From NCBI GenBank assembly GCA_027485535.1, contig JAIXQV010000098.1, forward strand, positions 1 to 6,189: a stretch of DNA of 6,189 nt, written 5' to 3'. Positions 1 through 6,173 of the stretch are shown piece after piece. Position 1 is the stretch's first letter; every line of letters begins with the position of its first letter. This DNA is from Oxalobacteraceae bacterium (GTDB taxonomy: Bacteria > Pseudomonadota > Gammaproteobacteria > Burkholderiales > Burkholderiaceae_D). The notes beneath the pieces were generated by a model. It was not told the origin of the DNA and ran no database searches. It saw only the letters and a program-made list of their open reading frames with translations. The translations under genes were made by a program, and so were the position numbers.

Positions 1-982
1 AGAGCGACATCACCCGATAGGGTAGGCCGAGCTTCTTGAGAATATTTTCGGCATGGCTGCACATTTCTTCCAGTTGCTGGTACGACTGCTCGGGATGAGC
101 GATTTGCACCATCTCGACTTTATCGAACTGGTGCTGACGGATCATGCCGCGCGTATCTCTGCCGTAGCTGCCTGCCTCAGAGCGGAAACACGGTGAGTGA
201 GCGACCAAGCGCATGGGCAGCGATTCGGCGGGGACAATCTCATCATTGACGAAATTGGTCAGCGTGACCTCTGCGGTGGGGATCAAGTAAAGCGGCTCAC
301 TCTCGCCTTCTTGCCCGCCTTTCTTCACGGCGAACAGATCGGCCTCGAACTTCGGTAATTGCCCGGTGCCTTGCAGGGTACTGCCGCTCACAATATAAGG
401 GGTGTAGCACTCGGTGTAACTATGCTCGGCGGTGTGCGTATCGAGCATGAACTGCGCGATCGCCCGGTGCAGACGCGCAATGCCAGCGCGCATGACGGTG
501 AAGCGTGCTCCGGAGAGCTTTGCACCGGTGTCGAAATCCAGCCCGAGCGGTTCACCTAGGTCAACGTGATCTTTGACCTCGAAATCAAATTGGCGCGGCG
601 TGCCGACTTTACGTAGCTCGACATTCGCGGTTTCGTCATGGCCCACTGGTACTGATTCATGCGGGATGTTCGGTATCAGCAGCACAAAGGCAGAGATTCG
701 CTCTTGCAGCGCTTCGAGGCGCTCGGCAGAGGCTTTGAGTTCATCGCCGATACCACCGACCTGCGCCATGACAGCGCTGGCATCTTCGCCTTTGCCCTTC
801 AAAATGCCGATCTGCTTAGAGAGGCTATTGCGCTGGGCTTGAAGCTCTTCGGTACGCGTCTGTATTGCCTTGCGCTCGCTCTCGAGCGCATTGAAAGCGT
901 CGATATCTAACTTGAATTTTCGGTGGGCGAGGCGCTCGGCAACGGCGTGGATATCTTTACGGAGTAGATGAATATCGATCAT
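1..982 (-). CDS. serS: Seryl-tRNA synthetase, N-terminal 327 residues (3' end outside window)
   Basis: Cytoplasmic class II aminoacyl-tRNA synthetase that activates serine with ATP and charges tRNA-Ser (and tRNA-Sec where present). I translated this from the ATG at 980-982; the frame stays open to base 1, giving 327 residues of a family usually near 430. Residues about 1-105 form the N-terminal tRNA-binding domain, with the charged helical-hairpin stretch at about 30-98. The catalytic core follows: the motif 1 helix around 165-181 (ARLHRAIAQFMLD), the TAE serine-binding loop at 236-238, and motif 2 at 264-290 (CFRSEAG, then GRDTRGM, then HQFDKVE). Motif 3 and the C-terminus lie beyond the left edge. 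No frameshift is seen. The initiator has no clear Shine-Dalgarno sequence. In many proteobacteria rarA lies directly upstream of serS; here a toxin–antitoxin pair separates them, so serS probably depends on its own promoter. Identification is very secure from family knowledge. Confidence 0.97.
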   Translation of the reverse strand, partial: MIDIHLLRKDIHAVAERLAHRKFKLDIDAFNALESERKAIQTRTEELQAQRNSLSKQIGILKGKGEDASAVMAQVGGIGDELKASAERLEALQERISAFVLLIPNIPHESVPVGHDETANVELRKVGTPRQFDFEVKDHVDLGEPLGLDFDTGAKLSGARFTVMRAGIARLHRAIAQFMLDTHTAEHSYTECYTPYIVSGSTLQGTGQLPKFEADLFAVKKGGQEGESEPLYLIPTAEVTLTNFVNDEIVPAESLPMRLVAHSPCFRSEAGSYGRDTRGMIRQHQFDKVEMVQIAHPEQSYQQLEEMCSHAENILKKLGLPYRVMSL

Positions 983-1011
983 GGGATCGCTAGATTGAAG
1001 GATTTGCCGAC

Positions 1012-1040
1012 ATTGTACCAAGTGCCGTTAGCGTACCGAA
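1012..1040 (-). promoter_or_regulatory. Probable serS promoter with extended -10
   Basis: On the minus strand, TGGTACAAT gives a TGn extension plus a TACAAT -10 box (plus-strand positions 1012-1017; 5 of 6 consensus matches). A -35 match at about 1035-1040 (TTCGGT) is poor, which is tolerable with an extended -10. Predicted transcription start is near 1005, leaving a leader of about 23 bases before the serS ATG at 982. The placement, just upstream of serS and after the unrelated plus-strand cassette, supports it; the start site is inferred. Confidence 0.5.
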
Positions 1041-1047
1041 CTTGGCG

Positions 1048-1076
1048 CAGGCAAACGAAATCGGATTGTTCGCCTG
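1048..1076. repeat. Imperfect inverted repeat (11-base arms) upstream of serS
   Basis: Arms at 1048-1058 and 1066-1076 (CAGGCAAACGA and TTGTTCGCCTG) pair over 11 positions with one mismatch and one G·U, around a 7-base loop. Neither strand has a T-run after the stem, so it is not a standard intrinsic terminator. It lies upstream of the serS -35 region and about 50 bases before the toxin promoter. It could be a protein-binding site for either divergent promoter, a remnant of the original rarA–serS spacer, or chance. Confidence 0.35.
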
Positions 1077-1128
1077 AACTCGCGGCGCTATTGTCCCGGC
1101 TTCCAAGCTGCTCTGGGCCGCAAACCAC

Positions 1129-1157
1129 TTGACAATATGTATCCCATTTTATACACT
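1129..1157 (+). promoter_or_regulatory. Promoter of the toxin–antitoxin operon
   Basis: A perfect TTGACA -35 box is at 1129-1134. With the optimal 17-base spacer the -10 is TACACT at 1152-1157; an alternative, TATACA, is at 1150-1155 with a 15-base spacer. Either choice puts the transcription start at about 1161-1164, on top of the toxin ATG at 1160-1162. No better -10 is seen further upstream. The box pair is directly visible; that it drives the pair is inferred from position and orientation. Confidence 0.55.
1138..1155. promoter_or_regulatory. Candidate operator: TGTAT-N8-ATACA inverted repeat
   Basis: Perfect 5-base arms TGTAT (1138-1142) and ATACA (1151-1155) flank an 8-base spacer and lie between the -35 and -10 boxes of the toxin–antitoxin promoter, overlapping the -10. 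Antitoxins with an XRE-type HTH usually repress their own operon by binding palindromes in exactly this position, so this is the best candidate for the antitoxin's binding site. Binding is inferred from position and symmetry only. Confidence 0.45.
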
Positions 1158-1159
1158 GA

Positions 1160-1462
1160 ATGTCGACGATTTATGTAACCGATCGATTTGATCGATGGTT
1201 CAAGCAGCTGCGTGATGTAAAAGCAAAAGCCTGCATTCAGGCTCGGATTGATCGTATTGAGGACGGTCATCTCGGTGACTATAAGTCGGTCGGGGAGAAA
1301 ATTTACGAGGCCAGAATTCATTATGGGCCGGGGTACCGCCTCTACTTTGCCCTCAAAGGGTTAGATTTTGTTCTGTTGCTGGTTGGTGGTGACAAGTCAA
1401 CGCAACTAAGAGATATCGAACAAGCCAAAATCGAGCTTGGCCGACTACGAGACAGCCTATGA
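1160..1462 (+). CDS. Type II toxin, RelE/ParE superfamily (HigB/Gp49-like addiction module killer)
   Basis: 100-residue protein resembling the 'addiction module killer protein' family (HI1419-like, phage Gp49/HigB-like fold). Relatives with this fold are typically ribosome-dependent mRNA endonucleases acting in the cytoplasm; that activity is inferred here. Visible family signatures are the N-terminal F..WF..LRD (10-19), an Ala/Arg-rich helix (21-33), GD.KSVGEKIYEARI (39-53), the core YGPGYRLYF (55-63), and LLLVGGDKSTQLRDI (72-86), followed by a C-terminal helix. Length fits the family (about 95-110). The start is fixed: a TGA lies in frame immediately before the ATG (1157-1159) and there is no later in-frame Met. 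No Shine-Dalgarno precedes it, and the predicted transcription start falls at or beside the ATG, so a leaderless message is possible. Its stop overlaps the antitoxin start (ATGA at 1459-1462). Specific target unknown. Confidence 0.92.
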   Translation: MSTIYVTDRFDRWFKQLRDVKAKACIQARIDRIEDGHLGDYKSVGEKIYEARIHYGPGYRLYFALKGLDFVLLLVGGDKSTQLRDIEQAKIELGRLRDSL

Positions 1463-1758
1463 AAAAACATGTTCTTAAAAAATGGGATAGCGCTGAACAT
1501 CTGACCGACGATGAATCGATTGCTTTGTATCTGCAAGCCTGTTTTGAAGAAGCGAGTGATGACGCTGCTTTTATCGCAAAGGCACTTGGCAATGTGGCGC
1601 GCGCAAAAGGAATGTCGCAGCTCGCTCGAGATACCGGGCTCGGGAGGGAGAGTCTATACAAAGCGTTGTCTGGAGAAGGTAATCCTAGCTTCTCGACCAT
1701 CCTGAAGGTTCTATCGGCACTTGGTTTGCGACTGCACCCACAGCCTATCGGCGATTGA
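1459..1758 (+). CDS. Type II antitoxin, XRE-like HTH (HI1420-like addiction module antidote)
   Basis: 99-residue cytoplasmic antitoxin expected to bind and neutralise the preceding toxin and, through its helix-turn-helix, to repress the operon. Family landmarks are the acidic N-terminal segment (about 11-35, LTDDESIALYLQACFEEASDD), a linking helix F.AKALGNVARAKG (38-51), the HTH GMSQLARDTGLGRESLYKALSG (about 51-72, recognition helix around 62-70), and the closing GNPSFSTILKVLSALGLRL (74-92). Length is typical of the family. The ATG lies within the toxin's stop (ATGA overlap), with only a weak GAGA at 1449-1452, so translation is probably coupled to that of the toxin. Toxin-first order is usual for HigBA-type and HI1419/HI1420-type modules and unlike classical RelBE. 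The 3' end converges on rarA, 41 bases away. Family assignment is strong; the DNA target (the repeat at 1138-1155) is inferred. Confidence 0.92.
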   Translation: MKKHVLKKWDSAEHLTDDESIALYLQACFEEASDDAAFIAKALGNVARAKGMSQLARDTGLGRESLYKALSGEGNPSFSTILKVLSALGLRLHPQPIGD

Positions 1759-1799
1759 GCGTCTCAAAAGCGTAGCAAACCCCGTCCTCAGGAAGAGGC
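1759..1799. other. 41-base convergent spacer between the antitoxin gene and rarA
   Basis: This gap separates two stop codons that face each other. The only fold seen is CCTC (1786-1789) with GAGG (1795-1798), a 4-base stem with no T-run on either side, which is too weak to call a terminator. I see no other feature here. Confidence 0.6.
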
Positions 1800-3089
1800 T
1801 TACTTCGCCCCCTTCGCCCTCGCCTCAGCATCCAGCTTTCTCAGGTACGCTAACTTCTCGGCAATCTTCCCCTCGAGCCCTCTCGGCGTGGGCTGGTACC
1901 AAGCAGGATCGCCCAAGCCTTCGGGTAAGTAGTGTTCGCCAGCGGCATAGGCTTCGGGCTCGTCGTGCGCGTAGCGGTACAACTTGCCGTAGCCCAGCTG
2001 TTTCATGAGCTTGGTCGGCGCGTTCCGCAAATGCTCAGGCACCGGACGACTTTGGTCTTTCGCGACGAAGGCGCGCACCTGGTTATAGGCGTTGTAGACC
2101 GCATTAGACTTGGCGGCACAGGCCAGATAGACCGTCGCCTCGGCAAGCGCCAACTCGCCCTCAGGCGAGCCGAGCCGCTCATAGGTTTCGGCAGCGTCGA
2201 GCGTGAGTCGCAAGGCGCGTGGATCTGCCAAGCCGATATCTTCAGTCGCCATACGAATCAGACGGCGTGACAAATAGCGCGGATCCGCGCCACCGTCCAG
2301 CATCCGTACCAGCCAGTACAGCGCAGCATCGGGGTTCGAGCCGCGCACGGATTTATGCAGCGCACTGATCTGATCATAAAAAGCATCGCCCCCTTTATCG
2401 AATCGACGAAGCGCATCGCCGAGTGTCTGCTGTAACAATGCAATGGTGATTGTGCTCGAGCCGCTTTGTGTTGCGGCACGCATCACGATTTCAGCATTGT
2501 TGAGCAGCTTGCGGCCATCGCCATCGGCGCTGGCAACTAACATGGCTTTCGCTTCTTCTTCGATACCGAAAACCTCATCGAGCGTCAGCGCGCGCATCAG
2601 TAACTGCGAGAGGTCTTCGTTGCTCAGGGGTTGCAGCACATAGACTGCCGCCCGCGATAACAGCGCACTATTGACTTCGAACGAGGGGTTTTCGGTGGTG
2701 GCGCCGATGAAGGTGAACAGACCACTTTCTACGTGCGGCAGAAAAGCGTCTTGCTGGCTTTTGTTGAAGCGATGAACCTCATCTACAAACAAGATCGTTG
2801 GTCGACCGGACGTCGCCTGCAGCAGCTGTGCGCGCTCGACAGCCTCACGGATGTCTTTGACGCCGGATAGCACCGCTGACAGCGCGATAAATTCTGCATG
2901 GAAGCCTTGCGCCATGAGGCGGGCCAGCGTGGTCTTGCCGACGCCGGGTGGTCCCCACAAGATCATGGAATGCGGCTGCTTGGATTCAAACGCAACCCGT
3001 AGCGGTTTGCCGGGGCCAAGCAAGTGCTGTTGGCCGATGACCTGATCGAGTGTTGCGGGGCGCAGCCGTTCAGCTAAAGGGGCAGGCAT
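1800..3089 (-). CDS. rarA: Replication-associated recombination protein A (AAA+ ATPase, RarA/MgsA/WRNIP1 family)
   Basis: 429-residue cytoplasmic AAA+ ATPase related to clamp-loader and RuvB proteins; the family forms tetramers, acts on single-stranded DNA ends at stalled replication forks and influences recombination there. Visible parts: the N-terminal PLAERLRP and IGQ..LLG.GKPL (4-30), Walker A GPPGVGKTT (46-54), Walker B ILFVDEVHRFNKSQQD (99-114), sensor 1 GATTENPSF (129-137), arginine finger in ALLSR (R146), and a sensor 2-like GDGRKLLNNAE (190-200). The C-terminal MgsA-type oligomerisation domain spans about 230-410 (FYDQISALHKSVRGS, EDIGLADPRAL, YLACAAKSNAVY, HLRNAPTKLMK, then RYAHDEPEAYAAGEHYLPE). 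Length is close to E. coli RarA (447). The start is the only reasonable one, since the lolA stop lies in the same frame two codons upstream. The gap to lolA is 6 bases with no clear ribosome-binding site, suggesting coupled translation. Confidence 0.97.
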   Translation of the reverse strand: MPAPLAERLRPATLDQVIGQQHLLGPGKPLRVAFESKQPHSMILWGPPGVGKTTLARLMAQGFHAEFIALSAVLSGVKDIREAVERAQLLQATSGRPTILFVDEVHRFNKSQQDAFLPHVESGLFTFIGATTENPSFEVNSALLSRAAVYVLQPLSNEDLSQLLMRALTLDEVFGIEEEAKAMLVASADGDGRKLLNNAEIVMRAATQSGSSTITIALLQQTLGDALRRFDKGGDAFYDQISALHKSVRGSNPDAALYWLVRMLDGGADPRYLSRRLIRMATEDIGLADPRALRLTLDAAETYERLGSPEGELALAEATVYLACAAKSNAVYNAYNQVRAFVAKDQSRPVPEHLRNAPTKLMKQLGYGKLYRYAHDEPEAYAAGEHYLPEGLGDPAWYQPTPRGLEGKIAEKLAYLRKLDAEARAKGAK

Positions 3090-3095
3090 ATCACG

Positions 3096-3773
3096 CTACT
3101 GCTGCAATAAATCAGCGCCCTTGGGCATCACAAACTTAAACTGATTGGCCGGTAGCGAGGGGTTCTTTTCGAAGCGGGTGAAGTTAATCACTGACACCTG
3201 ACCAAAGCTGTCGCGCAATTCCATCCCTACCGGCAGACCATCACGCAGCCCAATGCCAATTCGTTCGAATTGGGTGTCTTTGGTCTTAGGTATAGCCTGC
3301 AACCAGTCGATACCATCTTTATTACCGGCATCGGATAGGGTGAAGTTTTTCTCGAGGTCGTTGCTACCAAACAGAATCGCTGCAGGCGATGAGCCGATCG
3401 CATTACCCAAGGCGCGTACGGTTACCTGATTCAAGTCTTGGTCGTGGATGTACAGGTTAGTGCCATCTGACTGTAATACCTGCTCGTAGGGCTTTTTGTA
3501 GTTCCAGATGAATTTACCCGGACGTGAAAAAGCGAAGCTACCGCTCGACTGACTGGAGACACGTAATTTGTCACCCTCGCCTCTGACCATACGCTGGTTG
3601 AACTCACCACGTGCAGAGCGAGTTTCGGTAACAAAGCGCTTGAACTGTTCAAGTGCATTGGCCGATGCCATGGTGGGTATACCAACCAGGCTCACTGCCG
3701 CCACCAAAGTCACCAAACCCGCTGAAAAAACAGGGAACCGATTCATCACTTTGCTTGGCTTGAACGCGTTCAT
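3096..3773 (-). CDS. lolA: Outer-membrane lipoprotein carrier protein LolA
   Basis: Periplasmic chaperone that takes lipoproteins released by the LolCDE transporter of the inner membrane and hands them to LolB at the outer membrane. The 225-residue precursor has a signal peptide: basic residues K5, K8 and R12, a hydrophobic core at about 14-33, and cleavage probably after A38 (ASA|NA) or A40. The mature part shows the LolA pattern: ALEQFKRFVTETRSARGEFNQ (40-60), GSFAFSRPGKFIWNY (78-92, with the conserved Arg-Pro at 84-85), YEQVLQSDGTNLYIHD (96-111), FTRFEKNPSLP and the C-terminal FKFVMPKGADLL. The ATG at 3771-3773 overlaps the ftsK stop (ATGA) and has AGG 7 bases upstream; a second Met (codon 10, ATG at 3744-3746) would give a more typical signal peptide, so the start could be either. 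Followed closely by rarA, likely in one operon. Confidence 0.95.
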   Translation of the reverse strand: MNAFKPSKVMNRFPVFSAGLVTLVAAVSLVGIPTMASANALEQFKRFVTETRSARGEFNQRMVRGEGDKLRVSSQSSGSFAFSRPGKFIWNYKKPYEQVLQSDGTNLYIHDQDLNQVTVRALGNAIGSSPAAILFGSNDLEKNFTLSDAGNKDGIDWLQAIPKTKDTQFERIGIGLRDGLPVGMELRDSFGQVSVINFTRFEKNPSLPANQFKFVMPKGADLLQQ

Positions 3774-6100
3774 TCTGCCTGAGTGTGAGGCACTAAAATT
3801 TCACGATTACCATTCGACTGCATGGATGACACCAAACCGCTCTGCTCCATTTGCTCGAGCAAACGAGCTGCACGGTTATAGCCAATGCGCAGGTGACGCT
3901 GGACTAATGAGATGGAGGCGCGACGATGCTTGAGTACGATCGCCACCGCTTGATCGTACATCGGGTCGGCTTCGCCAGCCGAGCCATCGATACCACCCAG
4001 CTCACCACCCTCGGCAACGCCACCTTCGAGTATGCCCTCGATATAGTTGGGCTCACCTTGTGCGCGCAGGTGCTCAACCACACGGTGCACTTCTTCATCA
4101 GACACAAAAGCGCCGTGCACACGAACGGGAAAGCCGGTACCGGGCGGCAGGTAGAGCATGTCACCCATACCTAGCAAGGCCTCGGCGCCTTGTTGGTCGA
4201 GAATCGTGCGCGAATCGATTTTTGAAGAAACCTGAAATGCAATTCGCGTCGGCACGTTGGCTTTAATCAAGCCGGTAATCACATCAACCGAGGGGCGTTG
4301 CGTTGCCAAGATCAAATGGATACCCGCGGCACGTGCCTTTTGCGCGATACGTGCGATGAGTTCTTCAACTTTTTTACCCACCACCATCATCAGATCTGCC
4401 AACTCATCAATGATGATCACGATGGTTGGTAGTTTTTCGAGCGGCTCAGGTGCGTCTGGTGTCAGGCTAAATGGGTTAGGAATTTTTTCTGATTTTTTGC
4501 TGGCGTCGGCGATTTTCTGATTGAAGCCGGCAAGATTACGCACGCCGAGCTTGGACATCAGCTTGTAGCGACGTTCCATTTCATTCACGGCCCAGTTCAG
4601 CGCATGGCCGGCCTGACGCATATCCGTGACCACGGGTGCGAGCAGATGCGGGATGCCCTCGTAAATCGAGAGCTCGAGCATTTTCGGATCGATCAGGATC
4701 AGGCGCACTTGGTTTGGATCGGCCTTGTACAACAAGGACAAAATCGTGGCATTAATGCCGACCGATTTACCCGAGCCCGTTGTACCCGCCACGAGCAAGT
4801 GCGGCATCTTGGCGAGATCAGCCACTACCGGGTTACCCGCGATGTCTTTCCCTAAGCCGACGCTCAGTAAAGATGAGGTGTCGTTGTAGACCTTGGAGCC
4901 GACGATCTCCGACAGACGAACAATCTGCCGCTTGGGATTCGGAAGCTCGAGGCCCATGTAGTTTTTACCGGGGATGGTTTCTACTACGCGAATTGAGGTG
5001 AGTGACAGCGCACGCGCCAAGTCACGCGCAAGGTTCACGATCTGGCTACCTTTGACACCGGTCGCCGGCTCAATCTCGTAGCGGGTGATCACTGGCCCCG
5101 GGTAGGCTGCCACCACCTTGACCTCGACGCCGAAGTCGCCCAGCTTTTTCTCGATCAGACGGCTGGTGTACTCCAGTGTCTCGACACTGACGGTTTCTTG
5201 TTCAACCGGTGGCTCATCAAGCAGCGATAGCGGTGGCAGGTTGGTATCCGGCATATCAAGAAACAGCGACACCTGCTTCTCTTTCTCGACACGCTCGGAT
5301 TTAGGCACATGCACGACTTGCGGCACGATCTGTATCGGTGGCGCTTCGACAAATTTTTCGCGTTCTTTGACGACGGCTTCTTCACGCTTGACGATCGCCA
5401 CTTCACCGATCTTGCGATCCTGGTACGCGCGGTACATTTGCAGCACCCATTGCGCGGTGCCCTCGATAGCACCGCCCAGTTTTTCAGCGACTGCCAGCCA
5501 TGACACATGAAAGCACAGCGAAAAACCAAGTCCGAACAACATCAGCAGGATGAGCGTGGCGCCATTGAAGCCGAGCGAGGTTTGCGCGAAGCTACCCAGC
5601 GTCTCGCCAAGCACGCCGCCGGGATCGCGCGGTAGCTGTACCTTCCAGCTGTACATGCGCATGTACTCGAGCGCTGAGCTGCCGAGCACCAGCAACACAA
5701 AGCCGCTGCCGCGAATCGCATTTTCGAAGCGGTGGCGTTTCTCTTGCTGTTTGTTGAGCAAGAAGCGGCTGGCCAGATAGCGGTAGCTGACCCAGACCGA
5801 GGCCAGCAGCGCGATGCAGAACCACCAGGCAGAGAAGCCGAACACGTACAGCATCAAATCAGCCAGCCATGCCCCGGCCGAGCCGCCCCAGTTGTGCGGA
5901 CGCGCGCTCATGCCGGCGTGTGACCAGCCGGAGTCGGCTGGGGTGTAGGTGTACAGCACCAGCGTCAGATAGACGCCCAGCACCGCGAACGCTACCCAGC
6001 GCGCCTCGGACAACAGGCGCAGCAGTCGATTAGGCAGCGGATCGGTGGTGGTGGGAGTCTCGGGCTGGGGGCGCGAGTAACTAGTGCCGGTTCGGGTCAT
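3770..6100 (-). CDS. ftsK: DNA translocase FtsK
   Basis: Septum-bound hexameric DNA pump that clears chromosome termini during division and activates XerCD dimer resolution at dif. From the ATG at 6098-6100 it has 776 residues. The N-terminal region carries about four membrane helices (about 35-53, 76-108, 131-147 and 179-203), followed by a short charged linker (about 225-310) instead of the very long one of E. coli FtsK. The motor has Walker A GTTGSGKS (439-446) and Walker B IVIIIDELADLM (560-571), with ATQRPSVDVITGLIKANVP (599-617). A Gly/Glu-rich hinge (690-711) leads to the winged-helix gamma domain (712-774; RRASISLVQRHLRIGYNRAARLLEQME), which in the family reads KOPS DNA motifs and contacts XerD. 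The frame stays open upstream to a TTG at 6187, adding 29 residues that do not look like FtsK and cross promoter-like sequence, so I reject that start. No clear Shine-Dalgarno is seen. The stop overlaps lolA. Confidence 0.96.
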   Translation of the reverse strand: MTRTGTSYSRPQPETPTTTDPLPNRLLRLLSEARWVAFAVLGVYLTLVLYTYTPADSGWSHAGMSARPHNWGGSAGAWLADLMLYVFGFSAWWFCIALLASVWVSYRYLASRFLLNKQQEKRHRFENAIRGSGFVLLVLGSSALEYMRMYSWKVQLPRDPGGVLGETLGSFAQTSLGFNGATLILLMLFGLGFSLCFHVSWLAVAEKLGGAIEGTAQWVLQMYRAYQDRKIGEVAIVKREEAVVKEREKFVEAPPIQIVPQVVHVPKSERVEKEKQVSLFLDMPDTNLPPLSLLDEPPVEQETVSVETLEYTSRLIEKKLGDFGVEVKVVAAYPGPVITRYEIEPATGVKGSQIVNLARDLARALSLTSIRVVETIPGKNYMGLELPNPKRQIVRLSEIVGSKVYNDTSSLLSVGLGKDIAGNPVVADLAKMPHLLVAGTTGSGKSVGINATILSLLYKADPNQVRLILIDPKMLELSIYEGIPHLLAPVVTDMRQAGHALNWAVNEMERRYKLMSKLGVRNLAGFNQKIADASKKSEKIPNPFSLTPDAPEPLEKLPTIVIIIDELADLMMVVGKKVEELIARIAQKARAAGIHLILATQRPSVDVITGLIKANVPTRIAFQVSSKIDSRTILDQQGAEALLGMGDMLYLPPGTGFPVRVHGAFVSDEEVHRVVEHLRAQGEPNYIEGILEGGVAEGGELGGIDGSAGEADPMYDQAVAIVLKHRRASISLVQRHLRIGYNRAARLLEQMEQSGLVSSMQSNGNREILVPHTQAE

Positions 6101-6115
6101 GGATGACTGGTTTTT

Positions 6116-6141
6116 AGCAGCCCGCAGAGATTCGGGCTGTT
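6116..6141. repeat. Inverted repeat in the ftsK upstream region
   Basis: Perfect 7-base arms CAGCCCG (6118-6124) and CGGGCTG (6133-6139) flank an 8-base centre; on the plus strand one G·U and one A-U pair extend the stem to 6116-6141. There is no T-run after the stem in either direction, so it is not an intrinsic terminator. It sits directly beside the TATAGT/TATAAT box, across the predicted ftsK transcription start, so an operator or a hairpin at the 5' end of the message are the likely readings. Confidence 0.45.
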
Positions 6142-6143
6142 CC

Positions 6144-6173
6144 ACTATAATTTCGGTCTGTTTTGCGGCGCAA
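6144..6173 (-). promoter_or_regulatory. Possible ftsK promoter
   Basis: On the minus strand TATAGT (6144-6149; 5 of 6 matches) is preceded, 18 bases upstream, by TTGCGC (6168-6173; 3 of 6). Predicted start is near 6137, leaving a leader of about 37 bases to the ATG at 6100. The same A/T-rich box reads as a perfect TATAAT on the plus strand (6146-6151), but no good plus-strand -35 is seen at 15-19 bases. A divergent gene outside the window might use it; in related bacteria trxB is often found there, which cannot be checked here. Confidence 0.4.

Noticed and set aside
359..910. Plus-strand open frames opposite serS
   Set aside because: They lie entirely within the conserved serS frame on the minus strand and show no recognisable domain.
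1181..1196. GATCGAT repeated twice at the start of the toxin gene, also forming a small palindrome
   Set aside because: It encodes the DRFDRW stretch, where repeated Asp-Arg codons of this family explain the repetition; the stem is only 6 bases with a 3-base loop.
1353..1700. Minus-strand open frame of 115 codons across the toxin–antitoxin pair
   Set aside because: It is the opposite-strand shadow of two well-supported genes and its composition resembles no protein family I know.
1160..1758. Base composition as a sign of transfer of the toxin–antitoxin pair
   Set aside because: A 60-base sample of the toxin gene is less GC-rich than one of rarA by hand count, but a sample of lolA is equally low, so composition does not separate the cassette from its neighbours.
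1030..1774. AGCGTA at 1030-1035 and 1769-1774 as a direct repeat flanking the toxin–antitoxin cassette
   Set aside because: Six bases are expected by chance at this distance, the surrounding match is poor, and the left copy falls within the serS promoter region. Not enough to call a target duplication.
1786..1798. CCTC/GAGG hairpin as a terminator between the antitoxin gene and rarA
   Set aside because: The stem is only four base pairs and there is no T-run on either side.
5118..5529. Open frames on both strands within the FtsK linker and motor region
   Set aside because: The ftsK frame is continuous and conserved here; the alternative translations are Ser/Thr- or Arg/Cys-rich and typical of wrong-frame reading.
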